Assembly (NCBI GenBank): GCA_949130495.1
Contig: OX422211.1
Location: forward strand, 533,668,017-533,732,016
Length of the DNA stretch: 64,000 bases
Origin: Sambucus nigra
Lineage: Eukaryota > Streptophyta > Magnoliopsida > Dipsacales > Adoxaceae
Direction: 5' to 3'
A program made the position numbers and the translations under genes. Of the stretch, positions 37,071-47,843 are shown one piece after another; within the stretch, counting starts at the first letter, position 1; each line of letters opens with the position of its first letter. The notes beneath the pieces are model-generated. The model did no database searches. It was not told the DNA's origin and saw only the letters and a list, made by a program, of their open reading frames with translations.

Positions 37071-37783
37071 TTAAATTTGAATACATGTGTATGATTGATC
37101 GGATGAAAAATCATAATTAGTTTAGGATTAATTAGAGCCATTACCCATACGGCTCATATTAACACCCTCCTTCTATATATTTTCTTAGGAAAAAATTATT
37201 CATAGTAGTAATTACTTTCAACAAGAGTGTGGGAGGGTGAAATTTGGCTCCACTAAAACATCTTTCATTAGTGCATTCCATATAGATGGAACTCCTATTC
37301 ACAAGTTTGGGAATACAAAAATTGAACAATTTAATTAACTTACAAATCGTGGAGTTCATCTCTCACAAGTGTACCTGTTCGATTGTATCATGTTTTCCTT
37401 TCCAGAAGGCTGGGTTGAGGTAGTAGCACTGACATTGGTGACACTTCTAGGAAAGGCTAAAAAAATATTCATCCATTGTCAATAAATCTCCGTATAGAGA
37501 GCGTTCACCTATATTGTTACGTCTCATAACATATGAACATTAAAAATGAGCTTGCGAATAAGTTGTAGAAGAAGATTATGAGTTCATGTCATGGAGCTTT
37601 ATACGTCAATCATAGTTTGGCTTTCGCCCAGTTAGCCACGTGCAAAATTTCATATATTTAATATTAACTGGATGGAAATTAGACACATCGAGCATGTTTT
37701 AAAAGTTATCTAAAAGGTAGATACATATATATATATTCATAAACATGATTTTCATATATTCGTCATTTTTTTCAATGTAGGAA

Positions 37784-39462
37784 ATGTCGAATATTAATAG
37801 AAATAATCAATCAAATAGAGGAACATCGACAAATAGGTGCTCTTCTCCTCTCCAACCTCGATTATCATCTCCTCTGAGTTATCAATACTCTACTTCGTTG
37901 TAGATTCAGTCGACCGTTTGATCTTCGAGTCATCAAACTCAATAACCTTTATTAATCCAATATCTCCACCTTCTGCTATCGAGGAATATAAAGAAAACCT
38001 TGAGAATCCCATTGGGTTCTCCTTGGTCAGGAATCATCCTACCAATAATAAACCTGATAGTAAGATTTTTAAAAATCATTGTCCATCTCTCGAAAACATG
38101 ACTGGGAACCTCAGGGGATTAGACAACTTGAAGAATCTTGATCCTGCCACAAAGGATGACATATGGAACCCACTTGATAAGAGTTTTTCATTCCCAGTCG
38201 GATCAAAGGCAAATGTTCTTTCTTCTGTAGCTGATCAATTGAAAACCTATAGGAAGAACCTTTGAAAAATAAATCTTGAAGGGGGAAACAAGTTATGATA
38301 TTTTTGCATTAAAAGATAAAGTTCCCCTAAATATTCAAATGCCCATTGACCAATAAAAAAAATGAATTTGGGGGGAATAAGTCCAGGGAGGGAAAATTGA
38401 CTGAGATGGAGAAAAATAATATGAAGAGTTAAATGAAAGTTGATGTCCACAAACTTGGGGAAAAGCTTATGATGATCTGAAGGGTGAATAGACAGACCGG
38501 ACCAAGAGGACTCCGCAAGAAGGTAAAAAAATTAATCTAATCAGCATGTACTTACAAGCCCAACAAGAAAAATGGTCTAATAAATTCCCAAAAAAATTGT
38601 CTTTGACTCTGGTGAGTTTGAATTTAGATCTCATATATATAGACGTTATAATAAAAATATTGTTAAAATCATAGTTCTAAATAAAATATTATGTTACGGG
38701 AAATAATAGAAAGCATGTCGAGTAGTCAGTCCGAGTGCATCCCCTATGACATTAAAGAAGATGCACTAACTAAGTTACTTAGGTGGATAAGAGGGGGATA
38801 CAAGAAGTGTGGGCTCACATATGCCAAGTAGAAAAATAGAGTGTAGTGAGGCTCTATTGGATGAGATCTCTTCAGTGAGGAGTCACATATCAAGCCAGGT
38901 AGAAGAACATGAAAGGACAAAGGGAGACTTGTCGGATCTTCGGAGGGTGGTCACAAAGGTTAGAAACAACATAGAAATCCTGATGAATAAAATACACAGG
39001 CTGGTTCGATAGTTTACTCAACAACATGGTTTTCGCTCTCAGATGCCTCTTCAAACATTCCCCTATCCTACACCTCAAGGTTTTCCCTCCCAAATGCGTC
39101 CTCCTAGTACATTCCTCTCCTAAATGTGTATTTCAGGAACATTCCCCTACCAAATGCCTCCGCCAACATTTTTTGGATTATCTTCATCCGTGCATGGTGA
39201 CTATGGCGAGCAGTATTATATAAGGGATTTATCCAATAAGAAATATTTTTTCTTATGCACTCTCATTTCCATGAATCTCATAACACTTGTCCACAATCTC
39301 CCTTTGGCGGTGGGTGAGGCTCAGATATTAGATGATATAATATACAATGGTTGCAGAGATGAGAATGTGTACTTTGACTACGAGAAAGGGCCTCTATTAA
39401 AATATAATCATATTTGTTTTATTACCCGGCCAATTCATTTGTTGGAAAGGATTAGGCATTGA
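37784..39462 (+). pseudogene. CACTA Transposase_24-like (Ptta/En/Spm) gene, broken
   Basis: The ATG at 37784 opens a short Asn/Ser-rich start with several interruptions. The open part 37837-38263 ends in a block with LDPATKDDIWNPLDKSFSFP and VLSSVADQLKTYRKNL. This matches the W..I..KF.FP......VL.SI...W..YK..LKK region of the plant Ptta/En/Spm transposase family (Transposase_24). Near 38738 YDIKEDALTKLLRW resembles the conserved QDALTQVLG region. A coiled coil (ISSQVEEHERTKGDLSDLRR, 38809-39009) and a Pro/Phe-rich tail follow. Together with the TNP2-like piece downstream it marks a CACTA element on the plus strand. Such proteins are thought to bind subterminal repeats. Confidence 0.7.
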
Positions 39463-39639
39463 ACAATGTTTTCTTTTGAAATAAATTTGTAATATTATAA
39501 TTATATGTGACATGTGTTTGGTTTTATTCCATATTTACATAACTATCGACTAAAATAAATGGGTTGAAGGAATTTTATTAAATTATAAACTGAGAGTTAT
39601 TTTATCTACCATGACCTTTGTTTCAACTTATTTATATAG

Positions 39640-40432
39640 GTGACTTGAATTTTGAGGAATACTTAATGGATTTCCTAAAATATAATGAGTGGATGGGAGA
39701 TATTAATAGAGTATTTGATAAGCATGTAAAGGGTGTTCAAGAATTTACTAAATATGCAAATAAAAATCATAACAATGATAAGATTTGTTTTTCGTGAAAC
39801 CGTTATATGAACGAAAAATTTAAGTCTTTATAATACGTTGAATTGCATTTGCGAATGTGTAGTATGTCGCAAGAATAAAAGATATGGACATTTCGTGAAA
39901 AAAATAAAGTACCATATGTTTCGAAAGAATTAATGGTACATGACTACGTGATGGAACCCCACCGAGCGAAAGTGGTGAACAATTTTCCAGCACAACGGCC
40001 TTTGACTGACCTAATTGATGATGCTTACGGAATCCACTACCATCAAAACCACCAGCCTATGGATATGAACTATGTGCATTATGACAATGCCAATTAATAA
40101 GTTTATATTAATAACCTAAAGATAAGTAATGCATATAGTTGACAGACAATGCGCCTAGACCTTTGTATAAAAATCGCGAAGAAGATCACTTGGTATTATA
40201 CGCAATGATCGATTTGCATAATTTGAAGAGTAAAATTGGTTCATTAGGTAATATCGCAAATTAAATTCTTAAGTGGGATAAAGACATTTTACTAGAAGAG
40301 AAAACATTAACAGAAAGTTATCTGAGCATGAAAAACAACTTGAAGGTTTGGGGTTTGAAATACAAATCTATTGTACCGTAACGAACACGAACTGAAGGAT
40401 GAATGTCCATGAAAATGCGGGTTATATGGATG
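39640..40432 (+). pseudogene. CACTA TNP2 transposase N-terminal part, broken and truncated
   Basis: On the plus strand WMGDINRVFDKHVKGVQEF (near 39690), with KICFS in place of the family's IRCPC, is the transposase-associated domain (PF13963 type). After a frameshift, LHLRMCS continues it. Near 40155 the TNP2 core (Transposase_21 type) begins with RPLYKN and continues with WDKDILLEEKTLTESYLSM and LKVWGLKY, then ECPWKCG-like residues at about 40425. The match then stops, so the catalytic part is gone. The copia element begins at this breakpoint. Confidence 0.7.
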
Positions 40433-40439
40433 GACCGTA

Positions 40440-41590
40440 TAGTAGGTCAAACACAAAATTCCTTTTAGACAAATTTTATCTTGATTAAACTTTAGTGAAC
40501 ATGCAAGATAATTTCAAAGATAAAACACAAACAAAATATCCAAATAAAAAAGTGGAAGAAGATTGAGGAAAAATCCCTTTAGGGAAAAATATATTTCAAC
40601 ACTGTTTGAGACACGATAAACTAATATAGACTTATAGACAAGTTAGAGATCCACTATGTTTATTGAAGTGGTGTCTTCGAGTCTTTGACAAAAAATGATG
40701 CAGTCCAGTACTGTACATAGCAAGCACCTTTTTCCCCGATAACCACCGATCAGCCTTAAGAATCGGAGTTTATTTCTTCTTCAGTTGTAGAACCTCAACT
40801 ATATGAATTCAACATTAAACAGACACTCCAGAATGTTTTCAAGATGAATGGTATATACTACGGTTTGAAAAAACTCAACAAATATTTTAATGGGATCGAT
40901 TTGAAAAACAAAAGTGAATTTCACAAACCTGGGTGGTGTGAATTTTTTGATTGATATGAATAATTTATTTTCGCCAAAAGTTCTAAGTAGAACAACCCAT
41001 AAGAAACCTATTTATAGAAGGCATAAAAATTGATGTTATTTTTCTTCAAATAAAAAAAGGGTTTTTTCCGAACAAAAACCTTATTTCGTTCAAGCGATTT
41101 CTAGTCTCGTTCGAACGAATAAGAGTTCTCGTTCAAAAGAGGTTCGAATGAGCTTCTAATGGATAGACCCCTGCCAGGAAGAGAAACCCCATTGGATATT
41201 TGTTAAAATTTCTTTCCAAAGAACTAACAAACTCATTCAAAGAAAAAGCATACCTTGTTCGAACGAAAAAATAGGTCTCTTTCAAACCAAGCTGAAAGCT
41301 CGTTTGAACGACCAAAATAAAACATATTATTATTTAAAAAAATCATTTAAAAATTTACATGAAATAAATTATGAAAAAATCCCTGAATAAAATGTTAACA
41401 TATAAATAAAAACCTTATACCATATACGTCCTTGATAATCTATCGACTACTTTAACTCATGCGATCCTGGATTTTTTGCTCGGTAACTAACTTGTCATCT
41501 AGTTGAAGTTCTTGAGAAGTACATAATAATGCTATTTGTAATGGGATGCATTAAAATAAACTAAATGTTGAGAAATCATTAAACTTTCTC
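40440..41590 (-). repeat. Probable 3' LTR region of the minus-oriented Ty1/copia element
   Basis: It lies just beyond the copia polypurine tract and so should be the 3' LTR. I cannot compare it because the 5' LTR is outside the window, and I do not see clean TG...CA ends. It contains several copies of the palindrome TCGTTCGAACGA (41100-41310), some decayed. Confidence 0.4.
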
Positions 41591-41610
41591 TTAAAAATCT
41601 CCCCTTTTGG
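41591..41610 (-). promoter_or_regulatory. Polypurine tract of the copia element
   Basis: On the minus strand CCAAAAGGGGAGATTTTTAA resembles the AAAAGGGGGAGA tract typical of SIRE/Maximus-type copia elements. Similar GGGGGAGA runs occur at about 41830-41860. Confidence 0.55.
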
Positions 41611-43121
41611 CTATTTCGGTAGAAAACATAAACCGAAAATATAAACCCCTGAGACAAGTTCTAATAATGCCCTCCCAAACTCGAAAAAAGAAAGACACTC
41701 AAGACTTTATCTGTAACTGAAAGTCTTCATCGTGTAGTCTAGGATATCATTAAGGCAGAATAACATACACACATGAAGAGCAAAAGAAATACAATGATGC
41801 ATACGAGAGTCTAAAGAAACAATAAAAACACTCCCCCTCAATTTGTTCTCCCCCTTTTTGTCGGTAATAGACAAAGGGTTAGAAACTAATCCTATAAATT
41901 TAGCTTTACATGAATCCAAATAAGAAATTTCATCATAAAGATAAATAAGTAAGCACAAGCGATGAAATTCCAAAGTGGTAACCAAGTTTTTTTTTTATTT
42001 TTTTAATATTTTTTAGTATGTAAAGAAAATATACATATAAAAATTACATATAGGTTGAAATACAAACAGTCACACAATGGAATAAAACGAAAATATCCAA
42101 ATCATGGAAGTGAAATGAGATTATGTGAACTTAAGGCATGAAAAAATCAAGATAGGCATACGAAACAAAGGTGCACAAAATCAAAGAGATACTTCTTGAC
42201 CTTAGGTATACGAATATTGAACAAAATGAATTTTTCTCTTCTTATGAAAAATTCCAGGCATTTTAATAATTCTCAAATTGATGATGCTAAATTATTTAAT
42301 CTTTTTCATGAGAGTAGATTGTGCAAACCCATTGATCTTACACTTATAACACCCTTAAAATCTCACATTTTATGCACACACTCTTAATTTTTTGAAGGAA
42401 TTATAATGACCATGAAGGTGGAGCATCAATGAAATTTAAAATTGCCCTTGGAACATCTGTTTTTATGTGTCGAATTTTTTAAGAATTTTTCCAATGGTGG
42501 CTTTTAATGAAAATAGGAATTCCTCTTTCATAGCCACTTCCTATTGCTTAAGATAAAATAATTTTTTCGGAAAAATAAATTAAGGCAATGGTTCTTACAA
42601 GCACAATTTATTTCGAATACATTTGGCTCATTATTAAACTGAGATGAGAACATCGTATTCAACACATGACAAGTAAGAACAATGTTCAAAACGTTCATGC
42701 CGGTGTGGAATGAAGGTGATCAAAAGTCTAGTAGGAAGAAAGTGATCATCAATGAATAATGAAATGCTAGCCACGCATTATTAAGCACACTACAGAAATG
42801 CTGCCATGAATTAATACACCATCAAAAGGTTACATAATGGATGTAATGCAATTGTGATTCAAATATCTTAAATTCACATCCATATATGGTGAAAAATAAA
42901 ATACGAGAATCTTTTTGGATTTTACCAAATTTTTATCAATAATAAAATGTTTTTGGATTTTTTAAAAGAAAATAAAATATTTTTGGATTTTTCAATGAAT
43001 ATAAACGTATAAATACAATCTGGAAATAGGAACAATAGATAGTATCATGATAATCACCCTATACTATATGAAATGCGCAAGCTCAATCAATTAAACAAAT
43101 ACTTGAAGACTCCATAAGATC
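41611..43121. other. Long spacer between copia RNase H and polypurine tract
   Basis: About 1.5 kb, AT-rich, without a domain I recognise. SIRE-type elements often carry an extra, sometimes env-like, ORF in this place. Nothing readable is left of one here. Confidence 0.4.
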
Positions 43122-44713
43122 CTAAAATTTAAGTGCATGTAATGGTTTCGTGAAAACATCGACCGTTTGATGTTCGATGCTCACGAAGCTCAAGGAAATT
43201 ATCTTCTTCTCAAAAAGTTTTCGTACGAGAATCTTGGACCAAATTACGAGATATATGAATTTCACTTGTATTGTCATCACCCTTACTTTGGTAACCACGT
43301 AGTCTTCCAATATTTTCTTTATCCATAAGAGTTGTGTGCAACAACTTCCGACGATGATGTACTCCTCCTCCGCCATGGAGAAATAGATGGAGTTTTTCTT
43401 CTTACTCAACTAAGAGACAATAGCACTCCCAAGGTAAAAGCATCCACCCGAGATGCTTCTACAACCATCAATATCCCCAACCCAATCGACTTCCAAATAA
43501 GTTGACAAATGGTTATTGGTATCAAAGGAATACCAAATACCATAAGAAAGAGTCCCACTCACTTATTTAATAATACGCTTAAGTGTGAGTAAGTGAGGAT
43601 CATTTGGAGATGCTTGGTAACGTGCCCAAACTCCAATGCTAAAGGAAATGTTGGGGTGACTAGTGGTTAAGTATAGGAGACTACCGATCATAATCCTATA
43701 TAAGGTTTGCTTTATGTCCTTACCTAAAGTGTCTTTTTCTAAGAATAGTCGAGGAACTCATGGAGACCAAAGAATAACATGAGTTCACCAACGATGATCA
43801 TCTAAAATTCACTATTTATCTCCTCCTTGAAAGTGTAAGCATGCTGGGAACATGCGGATCCAAATACTATGTCATCCACATAGATTTGGGCAACGAAGAC
43901 ATCACCTCCCCCTCTCCTAAAAAACATGTTATTTACCCCCTATCTTTAAGCCATGGGCTAAAATATAAGAAATGATACTTTCATACCAGTCACATGGTGA
44001 TTGCTTTAAACCATAAATGTCCTTATTTACATAAAAGATGTGTCCCAAATGATTTGGATCTTCAAAACCCTTTGGTTGTTTCGTGTAAACTTCCTCCTAA
44101 ATAATGAAAATAAAGAAGGCACTCTTGACATCCATTCGGTATAACTTGAACTGAAAATTGCATGCCATGGAAATTAGTAAGCAGACAGACTCAAGCCTAG
44201 AAATAGGATTGAATGTCTCGTCAAAGTTTAGACCCTCAATATTTGTATAGCCTTTAGTGACCAACCTAGCCTTATTATGTACTATGGTACCATTCTCATC
44301 CATCTTATTCTTGTACACCCACTTGGTACCTATCACATTAGTCTTACTAGGTCGGGGTACCAAGTCCCATATATCGTTCTTTCAAAATTAAAGTAACTCA
44401 TCTTTTATCACACATATCCAATTATCATCCTTGAGTGCTTTTTCCACATTGTTGGTCTCTTCTATGGAGGTATAATAAAATTAGCTAACCATATTCTCAA
44501 TTTGAGTGTGAGTCTTGACACCTAGTGTGGAATCAACATGTATGTCAGAAGGATCATGAATCTTGCAAAATCGAGATGGTGGATCCTCTAAATCAAGAGT
44601 AGGGTCCACCAGGGTGGTGTGAGGAATGATGATATCGTTACCTGGGGTGCATCATTTTGACACTCGAGGTTAGGATCAATAAACCTAGTCGGCTCATCAT
44701 CTTTAATTGTGAT
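43122..44713 (-). pseudogene. Ty1/copia pol, 3' part: RT and RNase H
   Basis: Minus strand, from the Z insertion at 44713. KALKDDNWICVIKDEL and WDLVPRP precede the RT ORF at 44363-44097 (GTKWVYKNKMDENG, NKARLVTKGY, MDVKSAF). The catalytic YVDDIVFGS lies at about 43862-43888. DWVGDIDGCRSISGGCFYLG and SKKKNSIYFSMAEEEYI form RNase H, which ends in VDVFTKPLHALKF at 43122. The order integrase, RT, RNase H and these motifs define Ty1/copia; GGCFYLG suggests the SIRE branch. Several frameshifts and stops break the frame. The upstream half lies at 57372-58600. Confidence 0.85.
44709..44713. repeat. Target-site duplication of element Z, left copy (GTGAT)
   Basis: GTGAT abuts the Z 5' LTR and is repeated exactly at 57367-57371. 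Confidence 0.95.
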
Positions 44714-45321
44714 TGTTGATACCAAATTTAATCTACCGACATGGACCAATCATATGAAGACACGTGGCTATCTACATGGCAACAACAAACACTTCCGAGG
44801 AACCCACACGCTCTGAGGAACAAGACTACAACGAGGGAGACTAGTTCCCCGAGGAACTCACAAGCTCCGAGGAACAATGCCTCTCAGAGGAACTCTTGAG
44901 TACCGAGAAGCTTAGGCGGTCCGAGAAACTCAGGCGGTCCGAGCTGCACCTCGAAGCAGGATACCAATAGTTTAACTGCTCATTAAATGCTTATCATTTG
45001 GACGCACACGCAAAGAGGGCATTAAATGTATTACCCTTTCATATGTATATCATTTAATTTATTACCCTTTCACATTACAGTCTCAGGGATATAAATACAT
45101 TGTACAATCTTCATTGTAAGGGGATCTGGATCCGGACCTGGACCCTGAATCCAGAAGGGAATTTCTTGATAGAATTTATAATCGAGAATTCCCAAACACT
45201 CAGCAATAAAGCAACAGTGGACGTAGGCCATTCTTATAAGGCTGAACCACTTTAAAATTCTTTGTCTCATTTATTTATCCGTGATTGAATAATTAGAGTG
45301 ATCTAATTTTTTACATCAACA
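44714..45321 (+). repeat. 5' LTR of Z
   Basis: It is 608 bp, starting TGTTGATACC and ending CATCAACA. The promoter TATA box TATAAATA is at 45090-45097. Compared by eye with the 3' LTR there are no indels and about 24 substitutions, mostly transitions, i.e. about 96% identity. A motif with CTCCGAGGAAC is repeated several times in the first 200 bases. Confidence 0.95.
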
Positions 45322-45324
45322 GAT

Positions 45325-45343
45325 TGGCGCCGTGTGTGGGAAA
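45325..45343 (+). promoter_or_regulatory. Primer-binding site of Z
   Basis: TTGGCGCCGTGTGTGGGAA starts three bases after the LTR. TGGCGCC at this place is usual for Tat elements; I do not assign the tRNA. Confidence 0.85.
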
Positions 45344-45385
45344 CGACTGATAATATCGTTTTTCATAAAAAATAATCCATTACCA

Positions 45386-47843
45386 ATGGCGGATATTCCT
45401 GAATCCAGTAATCGAAATGCTGGAACCCCTATAAATCCATCTGCTCCACCAATTATTCTAGATCTGACTGGAATAATGGCAAATTTGGCTCAGGGCCAGA
45501 CCGTCATGCAAGAAACAATGCGACAACTCATCCAAACCCTCCATGGCGGTGCATCAGCCCATTTCGGACCATGAAGCATGCAAAGAAATACCCGTGTGCC
45601 TTCTTCGCGTACTAGGCGTACTAACTCACATCGCAATGAGGAATCAGATGATTTCTCTTATCAACCTGGGCGAACTTCGTCGGTGCGAGCCACGAATACT
45701 GAAAAATGCGTCACCCTCTCCCCAGAAAGGACCGGTGCATTGGAAAGATTAAGTAGGGTTTCTCCTTTTGACCGATTAGGCCCTAGTAGGAACAAAAGTC
45801 CTCTTAATGCAGCGCCGAGGAGGTTTTGACGACCATCAGATTTAAGGGAAGGATCTTCCCAGTCGCGACCAGCTGCTCGTCAAGATAGATCCTATGACCG
45901 ACCAGCTACTCGTCAAGATAAATCCCAGGAAACCACTTCAATGCGATCAGTTGCTCGAACCAATAGGCCTGAGGAAAGAAATGATGCATGGAAATGATCT
46001 ATTCAGAGGCTGAAGGATAGATTAGGGGAAATGGCTAAGGTCAAGAATCCTCTACAATGAACCTTTGTTCGAGGAACACTTTTTGTCCAAGACATTGTTG
46101 ATTTTCCAAACACCATCAAAGTTCAAAGCACCTGTTGTGACTCCCAAGTATGATGGAAAGACTGACTCTATCCTTCATATAGAATAATACCAAGCTGCAA
46201 CCGACATCTATGCTGTCCCAGATGAGATGAAATGCAGAGCATTCTCGAGAACACTTACTGGATCTGTTCAAATATGGTATAATAGTCTTCCTCGGGGTAA
46301 GATTTCAACTTTTCTTCAACTGGCCGAGCTATTCTTTGGGAATTTCTACTTTGGAGCAAAGCCAGTGAAACGAGTAGCTCATTTGTTAAGTGTTAGACAA
46401 AAAGCCGGTGAGAGTACCAAAGATTATATAACTCGTTTTAATAACGAGAAACTCGAAGTCATTGATTATGAGGACAAGACAACGATTACTGCTTTGATGA
46501 GTGGACTACTGCCAAACAAGTTGTACTACACATTGGCCAAAGATCCACCTCAAACCATGTCGGACCTAATGGGAAAAGCGTACAAGATTATGAATGCCGA
46601 GGAGGCCATGTATGCGAAGAAGAATATAGACGCCAAAGAAACCAAGGTGGAAGGTGATAAAGCTAAGAAGAAAGAACATAAGAACAGTGGTGGTGACAAA
46701 CAATCCAAAAATAGGTCATCATGGGAGGTCTTGAGGAAATTTGATAATTACACACCTTTGAAGGTAAATATCAACCACGTCCTGGAAGAAATTAAGAACA
46801 GCGAGGAGTTAAACTGGCCAAAGAAAATGAAGGCAGACCCTGACACGAGGAATAGGGAAAAATATTATGAGTTCCACAAGGATCATGGCCATATGACCAA
46901 AAATTGCATATCTCTTCAGAATGAAATTGAAACACTCATCCGACGAGGAAAGCTAGAAAAGTATGTTGATCAGGGAGACGAAAAAAGAAACAGCGACCGA
47001 ACTAGAGAGATATCTAGATCTCCTCGTCGAGCAGAGGAGAACAAGAAGAGAAACCATGAAATTGATCCAGAGGATGACCCCGATCTTCCAAAGAAACCAA
47101 GGCAGCCAGAACGAGAGGTATTTTCAATATGCTTTGGATCATTTTATTGTAATGTTATTACAGGAGGAGATGCAGGAGGAGGAGACCTTACTGCAGAAAG
47201 AAAAGCTTACCTCGGTGAGGCTCAAGCTTGCTCGTACATTCAACGAATAAATTTAGCTAAGGAAGATCGCCCGAGAAAGGTGAACAAGGAGAAATTGGTT
47301 ATCGGTTTTTCAAAAAATGACCTTGCAGGTGTTTTATATCCTCATGATGACCCACTGGTGATCAAAATGAGAATGAAGGAGGTCATGATTTCAAGAGTAC
47401 TGGTCGACAATGGTAGCTCGGCAGACATCATGTTCTACTCGTGCTTCGATAGTTTAAATCTAAAACTATCTCAACTGGAGCCTTACCATAGACCCCTCAT
47501 TGGTTTTGCTGGCGAGAAAGTATTTCCACTTGGGATGATCAAGTTGGATATATTCATTGGTACGTGGCCTGCTTGTCGGACAAAAAGAATACATTTCTTC
47601 GTGATGGATAAGAATGTCCAATCATCGTACAATATCATCATGGGAAGAGTAGGATTGAAGAAGTTCGAGGCTGTGCCATCTACAGTGCATCAATGCTTAA
47701 AATTTCCAACAAACTTTGGAGTAGGAGTTGTGAAAGGTGATCAGAAAGTAGCTCGGGAATGCTATTATTCATCAGCTAAGCAAGAAGAACTGGAAGAATC
47801 AAAGAAAAAGATCGTTACTTATCAAGTGGATGAAGGTGCATAA
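45386..47843 (+). pseudogene. gag-protease of Z (5' part frameshifted, rest open)
   Basis: The ATG at 45386 (MADIPESS) starts a frame that meets TGA codons at 45572, 45827 and 45995. Between 46060 and 46226 the conserved stretch before the capsid domain is split over two frames. From 46227 the frame is open for 538 codons. These hold the capsid domain (residues 1-130, RTLTGSVQIWYNSLP, MSGLLPNKLYY) and the nucleocapsid-like YYEFHKDHGHMTKNC (about 212-226). Protease VLVDNGSSADIMF follows, with its active site DNG at about 393-395 where many relatives have DGG or DTG. Gag would build the particle and protease would mature it. The TAA at 47841 separates it in frame from pol. Confidence 0.85.
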
